From: Silanimonas sp.
GTDB lineage: Bacteria; Pseudomonadota; Gammaproteobacteria; Xanthomonadales; Xanthomonadaceae
Assembly (NCBI RefSeq): GCF_027530345.1
Contig: NZ_JAPZQK010000009.1
Coordinates: 34,657 to 98,656 of the forward strand
Direction of reading: 5' to 3'
Length of the DNA stretch: 64,000 nucleotides
In this document: positions 18,994 to 29,589 of the stretch, piece after piece
Layout: every line of letters starts with the position of its first letter
How positions within the stretch are numbered: position 1 is the first letter of the stretch
Notes under the pieces: generated by a model
Databases searched by the model: none
The model's input: the letters and a program-made list of their open reading frames with translations, nothing else
What the model was told of the DNA's origin: nothing
Translations under genes and position numbers: made by a program

Positions 18994-20124
18994 TCAGAGC
19001 AGGATCGGCAGCAGGCTGGCTTTGGCGGCCAGCAGCAGAACGAAGCCGGCCTTCGCCCACTGCCAGGCGTCGTGCCGGCCTGGCGCGCGCCCGCGATCGG
19101 CCCATTCCGCCGCGGCCACGCGTGCGCGACGGAGGGTTTCCTCGATGCGGGCGTCCTCGCTGAACCGCGTCGTGGCCTCGTGCTGGGCCGCCGAGCGGAT
19201 CGCGCGTGCCTTCTCGGGGGGCAGGGCATGGACGTCGGCCAAGGTGCGCCGCCAGGCGGCCGCATCGCCTTCTGGCACGAGGAAGCCCGTGCGCCCGTGT
19301 TCGATGTAGATCCGCGACGACATCGCATCGGTTGCCACGACGATGGCGCCGAGGGCCATCGCGTTGCAGATCGTCTGGTCCGCGGTGCAGCGCTGCAGCC
19401 CGGGCGTGATCGCCATGGCGAACACCCGGCTGTCGGCCACCGCCTGCCAGTAGGTCCGGAAGGTCCAGTCGCTGACGACCTCGACGTTCGGCAGGTCGGC
19501 GGCCCAAGCCTTGACCTGCGCCGTCACCGGCGAGGGCGGCAGGCCGATGCGCAGGGTCCAGGGCTCGCCGCGCATCGCGTCGAGCAGGGTGCGGTAATCG
19601 CGGTAGCTGTGTCCGCCGGTGACGATGGCCTCGCCGGGTTCAGCCTGCCGCTGCAGGTCGTAGCCCGTGAGCGAGGTCGACCACGGCAGCGGCTTCACTA
19701 CGGCTTCCGGCAGCCCGAACACCGACACGTAGAGCGGGATCTCTTCGCGCGAATGGGGTTGGACTTCGGCGAGCAGGCGACGGCCCAGCCACAGGGGCAG
19801 GCGTTGCGCCCAGCGGTGCAGGGCGGTCCGGCCCGGCTGCCAGTGCGCGTCGACGATCAGGTGCGGTGCGGTGATCCACGGGCACAGGGCCGCGAGGGCC
19901 AGGTAAACCAGGTCGGCCCGTTCGCCGCCATTGATCAGCACCGCGTCGGCTGCCGCAGCGCGGCGGAGGAGCCGCGTGATCACCGAGGGGTCGGGGACGC
20001 CCGCCCGCGCCCAGACCCGGCGCCAAACACCAGGGCGGCTCCCTGACGACGCCGAAACGGTCTCGACGCTGGACGACCAGCGCAGGGACTTGTGGAAGGG
20101 CAGGGTGGAGACGATGCGTGTCAC
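18994..20124 (-). CDS. Glycosyltransferase, group 1 (GT-B) family
   Basis: A protein of about 376 residues resembling GT4-type transferases. The N-terminal domain contains VLINGGERADLVYLAL and PHLIVDAHWQPGRTALHRW. The C-terminal domain holds the nucleotide-sugar region AITPGLQRCTADQTICNAMALGAIVVATD followed by EHGRTGFLVPEGD, the usual place of the EX7E-like acceptor/donor site. A hydrophobic stretch ends the protein. The GTG at 20124 gives a start at TRIVSTLP; a GTG at 20160 is possible and neither has a clear ribosome-binding site. It is monocistronic and convergent with the metallophosphatase. Donor and acceptor are unknown. Confidence 0.7.
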   Translation of the reverse strand: MTRIVSTLPFHKSLRWSSSVETVSASSGSRPGVWRRVWARAGVPDPSVITRLLRRAAAADAVLINGGERADLVYLALAALCPWITAPHLIVDAHWQPGRTALHRWAQRLPLWLGRRLLAEVQPHSREEIPLYVSVFGLPEAVVKPLPWSTSLTGYDLQRQAEPGEAIVTGGHSYRDYRTLLDAMRGEPWTLRIGLPPSPVTAQVKAWAADLPNVEVVSDWTFRTYWQAVADSRVFAMAITPGLQRCTADQTICNAMALGAIVVATDAMSSRIYIEHGRTGFLVPEGDAAAWRRTLADVHALPPEKARAIRSAAQHEATTRFSEDARIEETLRRARVAAAEWADRGRAPGRHDAWQWAKAGFVLLLAAKASLLPILL

Positions 20125-20315
20125 CGGGGACGTCCGTGATCCGAGTGTGCGTTCCCTCACAGTTTATCGGGGCCGCCTTCCGGCCCGGTGCACGGCCGTG
20201 TGAAAAGTGGTGGCAGCCGGCGGCGAAACGCTGCGTTCCGTCCGCGGCGGCTCGCCAGCGCTTGGGAGCCGGCCTCGCCGCCCGCACCTCGGCATCCCCA
20301 ACCCGTGGAACCTCC

Positions 20316-21384
<1,069 letters not shown>

Positions 21385-21395
<11 letters not shown>

Positions 21396-22092
21396 TCTCG
21401 GCGAAGCTCTCCACGCGCGGGTGGCCGTTCGTCGCGGCCTCCCGCGAGTTCGGGTAATCACCGCGGCGATCGAGCAGCGCGGTGCGCAGGCCCGCCTCGC
21501 GGGCTGCGTCCAGTTCCTCGACGATGTCGGAGAGGAAGAGGATGTGCGAGGGCGCGACGCCGATGTCGGCGGCGATGTGGCGGTAGCTGCCGACTTCGCG
21601 CTTGCCGCCGATCTCGGTGTCGAAATAGCCGGAGAACAGGGGCGTCAGGTCGCCGACGTCGCTGTGGCCGAAGAACAGCTTCTGCGCCGGAACCGAGCCC
21701 GAGCTGTACACGTAGAGATCGTGGCCCGCGGCCTTCCAGCGCTTCAGCGCGTCGCCCGCGTCGGCGTAGACGTGCGCCCGGTACTCGCCCAGCGCGTAGC
21801 CCTCGGCCCAGAGCTGGCCCTGGATCGCCTTCAAGGCCGTGTGCTTGCGGTCCTCGTCGATCCAGGCGAGCAGCTGCTGCACCGCGGCCTCGTCGCGCGA
21901 GTCCTGGTGCGGGTGGCCGATCTCCAGCGCCACGGCATCGAGCCAGCGGCGGATCTCCGGCTCGTGCCGACGGGCTTCCACGAAGCCGGGCAGCGCCGCG
22001 CGCGCGTAGGGGAACAGCACGTCCTTGACGAAGGCGATGCTGCTCGTCGTGCCTTCGATGTCGGTGAGGATGACGGTGGGGGTCGTGTTCAA
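21385..22092 (-). CDS. mtnC: Enolase-phosphatase E1
   Basis: MtnC is the HAD-family bifunctional enolase-phosphatase of methionine salvage, giving acireductone from 2,3-diketo-5-methylthiopentyl-1-phosphate. Length 235 residues is typical. Motifs are the nucleophile region [25 protein letters not shown] and the acidic [14 protein letters not shown]. The only start consistent with homology is TTG at 22092, overlapping the mtnD stop. It is the last gene of mtnB-mtnD-mtnC. Confidence 0.95.
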
Positions 22093-22649
22093 GCCAAGGC
22101 CTCGCCGCGTTCGAAGCGCGGGAAGCGCTGGGCGATGTCGCTGCCGGTGAAGTTCGCCACCCAGCCTTCGACGTTGGTGAAAAGGCGGATGGCGATGAAG
22201 AACGGCTCCGGGCCCATATCGAACCAGTGCGTCGTGCCGTCCGGTACGCCGATCAGGTCGCCGGCCTCGCACAGGATCTCGTAGACCTTGCCGCCCACGT
22301 GCAGGGTGAACAGGCCCGAGCCCGCGACGAAGAAGCGCACCTCGTCCTCGCTGTGCGTGTGCTCGTTGAGGAACTTCTGGCGCAGCGCGTCCTTCTGCGG
22401 GTGGTCGGCCGTCAGGCTGATCACGTCGACGGCCTTGTAGCCGCCCTCGGCCATCAGGCGATCGATGTCGCCCTTGTACGCGGCGATCACCTCGTCCTGC
22501 GAGGCGCCGGGCTGCACCGGGGCATTGGCGGCCCACTGCTCGAAGCGCACGCCGATCTTCGCGAGCTCCGCGGCGATGGCGCTGTGCTCGCGGGTCTCGA
22601 GCAGCACGGTGGACGGGTCGGTGTCGTTGAACAGGCGGATGCGGCTCAT
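22089..22649 (-). CDS. mtnD: Acireductone dioxygenase
   Basis: A 186-residue cupin that oxidises acireductone to the keto acid of methionine plus formate. The metal site is [11 protein letters not shown], with the second His in GTTHWFDMG. The start ATG overlaps the stop of mtnB (ATGA). An open frame upstream of 22649 reads through mtnB and has no homology. Confidence 0.96.
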   Translation of the reverse strand: MSRIRLFNDTDPSTVLLETREHSAIAAELAKIGVRFEQWAANAPVQPGASQDEVIAAYKGDIDRLMAEGGYKAVDVISLTADHPQKDALRQKFLNEHTHSEDEVRFFVAGSGLFTLHVGGKVYEILCEAGDLIGVPDGTTHWFDMGPEPFFIAIRLFTNVEGWVANFTGSDIAQRFPRFERGEALA

Positions 22650-23281
22650 GCGTGCAGTCTCCGGAGCTCGAGTTCGCAGGAAAGGAGGAATTCGAAGGCG
22701 TCGAGGTGGCGGCGGGCTTCGGCCATGTCGCGGCCCCACGCGTACAGGCCGTGGCCTTCGATCAGATAGCCCCACAGCGGGCCGCGATCGAGTTCGGCCT
22801 CCACCATCGCGGCCAGCGCCGGCATGTCCTGCGAGTTCGGCAGCACGGGCACGCGCACGGCGCCTTCGTGGGTGTCGTTGCCGCGGAAGGCCTTCTGCAG
22901 CTCGTAGCCCTCGAAGGTGATATGGCCCTGCTTCGCGAACAGGCGCGAGGCGATCGTCTGCGTCTTCGAGTGCGTGTGCAGGATGCAGCCGACGTCGGCG
23001 AAGCGGCGGTAGAGCTGCGTGTGCAGCAGCGTCTCGGCCGAGGGGCGCTTCTCCGTCGCGACCGGGCGGCCGTCGAAGTCGACGACCATGATGTCGTCCT
23101 GCACCAAGCGGCCCTTGTCGCGGCCCGACACGGTGATCGCGCAGTGCTGCGCGTCGAGGCGCTGCGAGAAGTTGCTGCTCGTGGCCGGGGTGAGTCCGAG
23201 GTGGGCCAGCTCACGGCAGTTCGTGATCAGGCTACCGGCGGCGTCGGCGAGACGGTGGGGGTCGTAGGGCAGGGCGCTCAT
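22646..23281 (-). CDS. mtnB: Methylthioribulose-1-phosphate dehydratase
   Basis: A class II aldolase/adducin-family zinc enzyme of 211 residues acting before MtnC in methionine salvage. Features are [12 protein letters not shown], the phosphate-binding SGRDKG, the zinc ligands in [10 protein letters not shown], and [10 protein letters not shown] near the C terminus. It is the first gene of mtnBDC. It is divergent from the HiPIP gene across a 135-base gap, in which I see no clear regulatory element. Confidence 0.95.
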   Translation of the reverse strand: MSALPYDPHRLADAAGSLITNCRELAHLGLTPATSSNFSQRLDAQHCAITVSGRDKGRLVQDDIMVVDFDGRPVATEKRPSAETLLHTQLYRRFADVGCILHTHSKTQTIASRLFAKQGHITFEGYELQKAFRGNDTHEGAVRVPVLPNSQDMPALAAMVEAELDRGPLWGYLIEGHGLYAWGRDMAEARRHLDAFEFLLSCELELRRLHA

Positions 23282-23416
23282 GGGCGAAGTTTAGGGTGCG
23301 CCGGGTGAATGGGCCATTCGCGATGCGAAGCATTCGCCAATGGGCTTGCGGATCGTCAAATGCCGGCGACGCGAAGGCGGCTACCGTGGCGGTCGCCAAC
23401 CCACTGGGAGAGCCCC

Positions 23417-23725
23417 TTGGATACCCCGAACCGCCGTCGTTTCCTGCAGCTGGGCGCCGTCGCCCTGGCCGCGCCCTTCGCCGCCCGCCTTGCCATTCCA
23501 GAGGCCCAGGCGCAGGCCCTTCCGCGTCTCCCGCTCGACCATCCGCAAGGCAAGGCGCTGGCCTACATCGAAGACGCGACGAAGACCACGCACGCCAGCT
23601 TCAAGCCGGGCAGCAACTGCCTGAACTGCCAGTTCTATACAGCCGCCAACCAGGGCTGCACCCTGTTCGCCGGCTTCAGCGTCGAGCCGAAGGGCTGGTG
23701 CGCGGCTTGGGCGAAGAAAGCCTGA
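23417..23725 (+). CDS. High-potential iron-sulfur protein with Tat signal
   Basis: A 102-residue HiPIP, a soluble periplasmic one-electron carrier with a 4Fe-4S cluster. The four ligands are C68, C71, C81 and C95 (CLNCQFY, GCTLF, GWCAAW), the standard spacing. The N terminus NRRRFLQLGAVALAAP is a twin-arginine signal, cleaved near AQA. The start is TTG at 23417, supported by GGGAG six bases upstream. It might serve as a partner for periplasmic cytochromes. Confidence 0.9.
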   Translation: MDTPNRRRFLQLGAVALAAPFAARLAIPEAQAQALPRLPLDHPQGKALAYIEDATKTTHASFKPGSNCLNCQFYTAANQGCTLFAGFSVEPKGWCAAWAKKA

Positions 23726-23733
23726 TCGATCCG

Positions 23734-23757
23734 CCCCGTCCGCGGTGGCGGACGGGG
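23734..23757. terminator. Perfect 10-bp hairpin after the HiPIP gene
   Basis: CCCCGTCCGC and GCGGACGGGG pair perfectly around a GGTG loop, eight bases after the HiPIP stop and 20 bases beyond the convergent rmuC stop. T residues after it are few, so termination may serve both genes. Confidence 0.65.
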
Positions 23758-23776
23758 TTCCCCCGGATCTCGCCCC

Positions 23777-25333
23777 TCAGGAGGCGTCCGGCGGGCTGTC
23801 GAGCAGCGGCAACGCGCCGGTGTCCGCGCCGGCCACCGGCAAGAGGTCCTCGTGGAGCGGTCGCTTGCCTTTGGCGCCGGCCTCGACAAGGCGACGGGCG
23901 CGCGCGACGACCGATTGCGGCGACTCCGACAGGCGATTCCGCGCCGTCTTGAACGCCTTCTGGCCGGCATCGAGCTTGGCTTCGATCTCGTCGAAGTCCG
24001 TGATGAAGGACGACAGCGCGTCGAGCAGCTTGCCGGCCTCGTCGCCAATGATGCCGACCTGGCGCTGCAGCTTGTCGCGCGTCCACAGCCGTTCGACGAC
24101 ACGCAACATGGCCATCAGCGTGTTCGGTGAGACGAACACGACCTTGCGCTCGAAGGCCTCGGCCTGCAGGCCCGGATTGAATTCGAGTGCGGCGGCCAGC
24201 GCCCCCTCGATCGGCACGAACATCACGGTGAGGTCGAGCGACTTCCCGCCCATCGCCTTCGGGTAGTTCTTTTCGGCGAGGTCGCGCATGTGGCCGCGCA
24301 GCGCGGTGGTGTGTCGCGCCAGGGCCTCCTGGTGTGCGGCCGGGGTCTCGGCGTTGCAGGCTTCGGCCCAGGCCACGAGGTTCACCTTGGCGTCGACGAC
24401 CACCTGGCGGTCGTCCGGGAGGTGCACCAGCACGTCGGGGCGCAGCAGGCTGCCACTGTCCTCGTCGCGTGCGCTGTTCTGCTTGACGTAATTGCGGCCT
24501 TCCTCGAGGCCCGAAGCCTTGAGCACGGTGTCGAGGATCATCTCGCCCCAGTCGCCGCGCGTCTTCGCATTGCCCTTCAGCGCCCGCGCGAGGTCGTCGG
24601 TCGAGGTCGCCATCCGCTGGTTGAGCTGCTGGAGCTGCTCGATCGAGCCGCGTAGCGTGTGCACCGTCGCGGTCTGGTCGGTGCCCAGCTTCCGAAGCTC
24701 GGCCTGGAACTCGTTGAGCTTCGTCGCGAAGGGCGTCAGCGCGGACTCGAGGCCCACCTTCGAGGCGACCGCGGAATCGCCGATCTTGCGGTCCAGGGCA
24801 ACGGCCTTTTCGTCAAACACCTTGCTGGCCACTTCGATGAAGGCGGTGCTGAGCTTGGCCTGCGCGTCCTCGAGGAAGGCCTTGGCCTGCTCGCGCGAGG
24901 CGATCGCGGCGTCGCGTTCCGCCGCGGCCCTCGCCAGCGAGGACGACAGCTCGCGGGCCTCGCGCTGTGCCACTTCCACCCGGGTGCTCGCGTCCGTGGC
25001 GGCCCCCTCGGCCTTCGCCTGCGCGGCGCGGGCGGCGTCGAGCTGCGCGAGCGCGCCGGCCTCGCGTGCGGCGGCGGTGGTCAGGTCGTCGCGCAGGCCG
25101 CGCAGCGAGGACTCGGCTTCCGCCACGCGCCGCTCCATGTCCGGGAGGCGGGCCGCATCGCGCAACAGGCCGTCAATGCGCGCCTGCTGCTCGCCGAGCT
25201 GTGCCTCCAGTTGCGCCGCGCGCTCTTCCAGCGCCCGGCGGCGGCGCCACAGCCCGATCGCCACCGCGCAGGCGGCCACGAGCAGCACCAGCAGGGTGGA
25301 GAGGATCCCGAGGTTCATCGATGCGTCGTCCAT
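23777..25333 (-). CDS. rmuC: DNA recombination protein RmuC
   Basis: A 518-residue RmuC-family protein. An N-terminal membrane segment (residues about 8-30) is followed by a long coiled coil to about residue 200, then the nuclease-like domain. That domain carries KGNAKTRGDWGEMILDTVL, RPDVLVHLPDDRQVVVDAKVNL, and MFVPIEGALAAALE. The DAK motif lies within the PD-(D/E)XK-like core. RmuC limits inversions and recombination at repeats, but its biochemical activity is poorly defined. It appears monocistronic. Confidence 0.92.
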   Translation of the reverse strand: MDDASMNLGILSTLLVLLVAACAVAIGLWRRRRALEERAAQLEAQLGEQQARIDGLLRDAARLPDMERRVAEAESSLRGLRDDLTTAAAREAGALAQLDAARAAQAKAEGAATDASTRVEVAQREARELSSSLARAAAERDAAIASREQAKAFLEDAQAKLSTAFIEVASKVFDEKAVALDRKIGDSAVASKVGLESALTPFATKLNEFQAELRKLGTDQTATVHTLRGSIEQLQQLNQRMATSTDDLARALKGNAKTRGDWGEMILDTVLKASGLEEGRNYVKQNSARDEDSGSLLRPDVLVHLPDDRQVVVDAKVNLVAWAEACNAETPAAHQEALARHTTALRGHMRDLAEKNYPKAMGGKSLDLTVMFVPIEGALAAALEFNPGLQAEAFERKVVFVSPNTLMAMLRVVERLWTRDKLQRQVGIIGDEAGKLLDALSSFITDFDEIEAKLDAGQKAFKTARNRLSESPQSVVARARRLVEAGAKGKRPLHEDLLPVAGADTGALPLLDSPPDAS

Positions 25334-25386
25334 ACGCCGCCATTCTAGGCGCGTGACGTCTCACGGGCGGAGACGGAAAACAAGAG

Positions 25387-25410
25387 CGGCGCGGAAATCC
25401 GCGCCGTTTT
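25387..25410 (+). terminator. Rho-independent-type hairpin with T run
   Basis: CGGCGCGGA and TCCGCGCCG form a perfect 9-bp stem around AA, followed by TTTT on the plus strand. On the minus strand the stem is followed, a few bases later, by a T-rich stretch. It lies just beyond the end of the APC transporter gene and before rmuC, so it probably separates these two minus-strand units. Confidence 0.6.
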
Positions 25411-25436
25411 CGTGGGCTGGCGTTGCCGCCGACCGA

Positions 25437-26771
25437 TCAGGGCGTCGGCGCGGTTCGCGATCCGAACAGGCGGAAGCCGCCCCAGGCCAGCAGGGCGATC
25501 AGCGCCGCACCGGCAGCCATCTTCGGCGGCGAAGACAGGATCAGCAGTGCGCAGGCGAGCAGGGCGCCGATGCCGAGTAGCCGGTCGCCGCCCGAGGGAC
25601 GCCGCGTGGGCGTTCCCAGCAGCAGGCTCAGGCCCGCCGCCGCATAGGCGAGGACCACCAGCAGCACGACCATTCCCACGATGTCGCCGAACTGCGACGC
25701 CACCGTGTCGCTGATGGTGATGAAAGCGATGGCACTCATGCCGAGGGCCACCGCGAACAGGCCCCAGCCCGCGGCGCCGTTCGGGCGCAGCACGCCGAAG
25801 ATGCGCGGCAGGTAGCCGCGCTGCGCGGCGCGAGCACCGGACTCGCCGGAAACGAGCATCCAGCCGCCCAGCGTGCCGGTGGCCTTCAGCGCGGCGGCGG
25901 CGGCGATCATCGGCACCGCCCAAGCACCGAAAATCTGTCCGGCCACCAGGGCGAACGGGGCGCTCGACGCAGCAAGTTCCTGCGCAGGCACGATGCCCAT
26001 CACCAGCACGGACGAGACGAGGTAGACCGTGCCGGCAATGCCGATGCCGGCCAGCGTCGCGCGCGGCACGTTCTTTTCCGGATCGCGGACGATGCCGGCG
26101 ACCATCGCGCCGGTCTCCAGCCCGACGAAGGCCCAGAACACCGGGGCGAGGGCCGAGAACATCAGCGCCAGGTCGGACTGCGGGTTCGGTACGCCGTTGT
26201 CGCCGACGTTCCAGGCTTCGCCGCTGGTATTCCAGGCCGACAGGAACAGTTCGCCGTCGAAGCGGCCCCAGCCGCCCAGCAACACCGCTGCGACCGGCAG
26301 CAGGCCGAAGATCACGCACATCGACTGGAAGCGGGCCACGCCACGCGGACCGAACAGGTTGATGGCGAACATCGTCCAGATCAGCACCAGCTGGCCGAAC
26401 AGCTGCACCGTCGAGTTGCCGCCGTCGAGCGGCAGCAGGGTGACGAGGTAGCCGAAGGCCGCGACGGCGATGGCGTTGTTGCCGATCCACGAGCTCAGCC
26501 AGTACAGCGCGGTGGCGAGGAAGCCCATGTCGCGGCCGAGCGCCGGACGCACGTAGTCGTCCGGCGATTCGAGGTTGGGGTAATCGCGGGCGAGGCGCGA
26601 GAACGCCCCGCCGAGGAAGGCCGCGATGACCGTGCAGGCCAGCCAGCTCAGGGCGGTCACGCCGCCCTGCGTCGCCAGCGTGGCCGGCAGCAGGAAGAAC
26701 CCCGAGCCGATCATGTTGTTGGCCACCACGAAGGTGGCCAACACCGGCCCGATCTTGCGAGCGTCAGTCAT
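25437..26771 (-). CDS. APC-family amino acid/polyamine permease
   Basis: A 444-residue inner-membrane protein with about 12 hydrophobic segments. The start TFVVANNMIGSGFFLLPATLA matches the substrate-backbone-binding GSG loop of AdiC/PotE/CadB-type APC antiporters. The exact substrate cannot be read; cationic amino acids, their decarboxylation products or glutamate are possible. It lies 15 bases after the stop of a second APC permease, so the two are probably one transcription unit. Confidence 0.85.
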   Translation of the reverse strand: MTDARKIGPVLATFVVANNMIGSGFFLLPATLATQGGVTALSWLACTVIAAFLGGAFSRLARDYPNLESPDDYVRPALGRDMGFLATALYWLSSWIGNNAIAVAAFGYLVTLLPLDGGNSTVQLFGQLVLIWTMFAINLFGPRGVARFQSMCVIFGLLPVAAVLLGGWGRFDGELFLSAWNTSGEAWNVGDNGVPNPQSDLALMFSALAPVFWAFVGLETGAMVAGIVRDPEKNVPRATLAGIGIAGTVYLVSSVLVMGIVPAQELAASSAPFALVAGQIFGAWAVPMIAAAAALKATGTLGGWMLVSGESGARAAQRGYLPRIFGVLRPNGAAGWGLFAVALGMSAIAFITISDTVASQFGDIVGMVVLLVVLAYAAAGLSLLLGTPTRRPSGGDRLLGIGALLACALLILSSPPKMAAGAALIALLAWGGFRLFGSRTAPTP

Positions 26772-26786
26772 CGCGGTGCTGCTCCG

Positions 26787-28325
26787 TCAGACCTTGCGCA
26801 GCTTGCTGTTGCGGAAGCCATAGAAGAAGTAGATCAGGAAGCCGAGCACGGTCCAGCCCGTCATCACCTGCCAATGGTCGGCGAACGGCTGGATGAACAG
26901 GTACAGGCACGAGATCACGGCGATCGGCACCACCAGCCACACGCCCCACACGCGGAACGGGCGGTCCAGCTCCGGACGCGTGTAGCGCAGGATGAGGACG
27001 CCGGCCGAGACGGTGGCGAAGGCGAGCAGGGTGCCCATCGAGACGAGGTCGCCGAGGAAGCTCAGCGGCAGGAAGCCGGCCATGATGGCCGCGAAGATGC
27101 CGACGATGATGGTGCCGATGTAGGGCGTGCCGTAGGTCGGGTGCACCTTCTCGAAGGCCTTGGGCAGCAGGCCGTCTTGCGCCATCGCGTAGAAGATGCG
27201 CGGCTGGCCCATGAGCATGACGAGGATCACCGAGCTCAGGCCGGCGATGGCGCCGATCTCGACGATGTGCTTCAGCCACTCCAACTGCGGGTAAGCCTGC
27301 ATCGCCGTGGCGATCGGCTTCGAGGTGCCCAGCTCGGTGAAGGGCAGCAGGCCCGTCATCGTGGCGGCCATCGCGATGTAGAGGATGGTGCAGAACACCA
27401 GCGAGCCGAGGATGCCGATCGGCATGTCGCGCTGCGGGTTCTTGGCTTCGCCGGCGGCGGTCGAGACGGCGTCGAAGCCGATGTAGGCGAAGAACACCAC
27501 GGCCGCGCCGCGGATGACGCCGTCCATGCCGTACTGGGCGTGGCCGGCGGTTTCGACGGTCGGCGGGATCAGGGCGATCGCGCTCGGGTCGGTGGCGCAG
27601 GCCGCGACCAGCTTGGCCGCGAGTTCGGCGCTGAGCAGGCCGCTGCTCTTGGCGACGGCCGCGCAGGCGTTCCAGTTCTCAGGGTTGATGAACTGGAAGG
27701 CGAAGCCCAGGAACAGCACGATCACGGTGACCTTGATGAACACGATCAGCGCGTTTACCCAGGCGCTCTGGGTGATGCCGCGGTAGCAGAGCGCGCTGAT
27801 GGCCGCGACGATCAGAACGGCCGGAAGGTTCAGCGTGGCGCCGGTGCTGACGAAGCTCTTGGTCTCGGCGACGAAGGTGTAAGGGGCCTGGGAGAGCGCG
27901 TCGGGGAAGGCCATCCCGAAGGTCGAGAGGAAGCTGTTGAGGTAACCCGACCAGCCCACGGCCACCGTGGAGGCGGCGAACAGGTACTCGAGGACGAGGT
28001 TCCACCCGATGAACCAGGCGACCACTTCGCCCATCGTGCTGTAGGTGTAGGAGTAGGCCGAGCCGGACACCGGCATCATCGCCGCGAACTCGGCATAGCA
28101 CAGGCCGGCGAAGGCGCAGGCAAGGCCGGCCATCACGAAGCTCAGCATCACGCCGGGGCCGGCATAGTTCGCCGCTGCGGTACCCGTCATCACGAAGATG
28201 CCCGCGCCGATGATCGCGCCGATACCGAGCAGGAACAGCTGGCGTGCGCCGAGCACGCGCTTGAGGCCGCTGTTCGCGAAGGCGTTCGCGTCCACCGGCT
28301 TGATGGCAAACAATTGGTTGAGCAT
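26787..28325 (-). CDS. APC-family amino acid permease (cationic amino acid transporter type)
   Basis: A 512-residue inner-membrane permease of the CAT/YhdG type. The N-terminal cytoplasmic helix is followed by LGIGAIIGAGIFVMTGTAAA, and FAAMMPVSGSAYSYTYSTMGE, FAYIGFDAVSTAAGEAKNPQRDMP are hallmark segments of this group. The large extracytoplasmic insert at about residues 215-255 has two Cys that could pair. It is first in a two-permease unit. Start ATG at 28325. Confidence 0.88.
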   Translation of the reverse strand: MLNQLFAIKPVDANAFANSGLKRVLGARQLFLLGIGAIIGAGIFVMTGTAAANYAGPGVMLSFVMAGLACAFAGLCYAEFAAMMPVSGSAYSYTYSTMGEVVAWFIGWNLVLEYLFAASTVAVGWSGYLNSFLSTFGMAFPDALSQAPYTFVAETKSFVSTGATLNLPAVLIVAAISALCYRGITQSAWVNALIVFIKVTVIVLFLGFAFQFINPENWNACAAVAKSSGLLSAELAAKLVAACATDPSAIALIPPTVETAGHAQYGMDGVIRGAAVVFFAYIGFDAVSTAAGEAKNPQRDMPIGILGSLVFCTILYIAMAATMTGLLPFTELGTSKPIATAMQAYPQLEWLKHIVEIGAIAGLSSVILVMLMGQPRIFYAMAQDGLLPKAFEKVHPTYGTPYIGTIIVGIFAAIMAGFLPLSFLGDLVSMGTLLAFATVSAGVLILRYTRPELDRPFRVWGVWLVVPIAVISCLYLFIQPFADHWQVMTGWTVLGFLIYFFYGFRNSKLRKV

Positions 28326-28467
28326 CCCGAGATCCCCTGGGTGGTGCGGTGTGGAACAAGCTGGAGTGTCGCCGCCCGATTCCCCTGGAACGCGGGCAAC
28401 GGCAAACCATACCCGGGGCGGTCACGGGGCGGCAATACATTCCCTTCACGTCGGCGATAATGGTGCG

Positions 28468-29031
28468 ATGGACCCGAAGATCGCCGAATTCATCGACAGC
28501 CTGAGGCGATATGCGCAGACCTGTCCCGAACATCGCTCATTGGTGGACGATTTCGCCGGATTCGCGGCCGTTGCGCCCGACGTCTTCACCCGAGCGCACC
28601 TCGCGGGGCACTTCACCGGCTCCGCCTTCGTGGTGTCCGCCGACGGTGCGCGGGCGCTGCTGCTCCACCACGCCAAACTCGACCGCTGGCTCCAGCCGGG
28701 CGGCCATGCTGACGGCGAGATTGACCTCGCGGCCGTCGCCTTGCGCGAGGCCGAGGAGGAAACCGGCTTGCCGGGGCTGGTCGTCGAGAGCGGCATCTTC
28801 GACCTCGACCGCCACGGCATCCCGGCCCGCGGCGCGGAGCCGGAACACTCGCACTGGGACGTCCGTTTCGTGGTGCGCTGCACCAGCGACGAGACGCCCC
28901 AGATCAACCGCGAATCCCGAGCCGCCGCCTGGCGCCGCATCGACGAACTCGCCGTCGACGGGACGCTCGAACCGTCGATCCGGCGGATGGCGGCGCGCTG
29001 GTTGGCCCGCTCAGGCTCAGGCGCGGCCTGA
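28468..29031 (+). CDS. NUDIX hydrolase
   Basis: A 187-residue protein with the Nudix core REAEEETGL preceded by GGHADGEID, the variant spacing seen in several Nudix groups where the first Glu is shifted by one. A helical N-terminal region of about 45 residues precedes the fold ([21 protein letters not shown]). It should hydrolyse a nucleoside-diphosphate-linked compound; the substrate is not evident. It is convergent with efpL, the two stops overlapping by 15 bases. Confidence 0.88.
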   Translation: MDPKIAEFIDSLRRYAQTCPEHRSLVDDFAGFAAVAPDVFTRAHLAGHFTGSAFVVSADGARALLLHHAKLDRWLQPGGHADGEIDLAAVALREAEEETGLPGLVVESGIFDLDRHGIPARGAEPEHSHWDVRFVVRCTSDETPQINRESRAAAWRRIDELAVDGTLEPSIRRMAARWLARSGSGAA

Positions 29032-29580
29032 GAACTCGCCGGTCGCGGTGTTGATCAGCACCTTCTCGCCGTTGCTGATGTACTCCGGGACCATGATCTC
29101 GATGCCGGTGCTCAAGCGCGCCGGCTTCGGGCGCTTGGTGGCCGTGCCGCCCTTCATTTCCGGCGGCGTATCGACGACTTCCAGCGTGACCGTGGCCGGC
29201 AACTGCAGCGCCACCGGCGCGTCGTCGATGGTCTGGATGTAGCAGCCGGTGAGGCCGTCGGTGATGTAGCCCGCGGCCTCGCCGATCGCGTCCGGGTCGA
29301 GCGTGTAGGGGGTGAAGTCCTCGTCGTCGAGGAACACGAAGGCCTCGCCGTCCTTGTACGAGAAGCTGGCCGCGCGGCGCACCAGGTCGACTTCCTTCAG
29401 TTCGTCGTCGGCGCGGAGCGAGAGGTCCAGCTTGGTGCCACCGGGCACCGAATACATCGTGAAGCGGAAGGTGACGTTGCCACCGCGCGCTTGCGGAGAG
29501 CTCCGCTCGATGTCGCGGATCTGCCAGACGCCGTTGTTGTGCTCGACGACGTTGCCTTTCTTGATCTCGAAAGCCTTCAT
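29017..29580 (-). CDS. efpL: Elongation factor P-like protein EfpL (YeiP)
   Basis: A 187-residue three-domain EF-P paralogue. The tip loop of domain I reads SSPQARGGN, with Arg32 where canonical EF-P carries a modified Lys. This longer loop, and the C-terminal [20 protein letters not shown], match EfpL rather than EF-P. EfpL relieves ribosome stalling at proline and other difficult motifs without the EpmA-type modification. It lies nine bases after an SDR dehydrogenase gene. Confidence 0.9.
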   Translation of the reverse strand: MKAFEIKKGNVVEHNNGVWQIRDIERSSPQARGGNVTFRFTMYSVPGGTKLDLSLRADDELKEVDLVRRAASFSYKDGEAFVFLDDEDFTPYTLDPDAIGEAAGYITDGLTGCYIQTIDDAPVALQLPATVTLEVVDTPPEMKGGTATKRPKPARLSTGIEIMVPEYISNGEKVLINTATGEFSGRA

Positions 29581-29589
29581 GGAATGCCC

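Noticed and set aside
18974..18994. A terminator between the metallophosphatase and glycosyltransferase stops.
   Set aside because: Only a six-base inverted repeat with a long loop is present.
23282..23416. A SAM- or methionine-responsive leader upstream of mtnB.
   Set aside because: The divergent gap is too short and I could not find the conserved pairing elements of such riboswitches.
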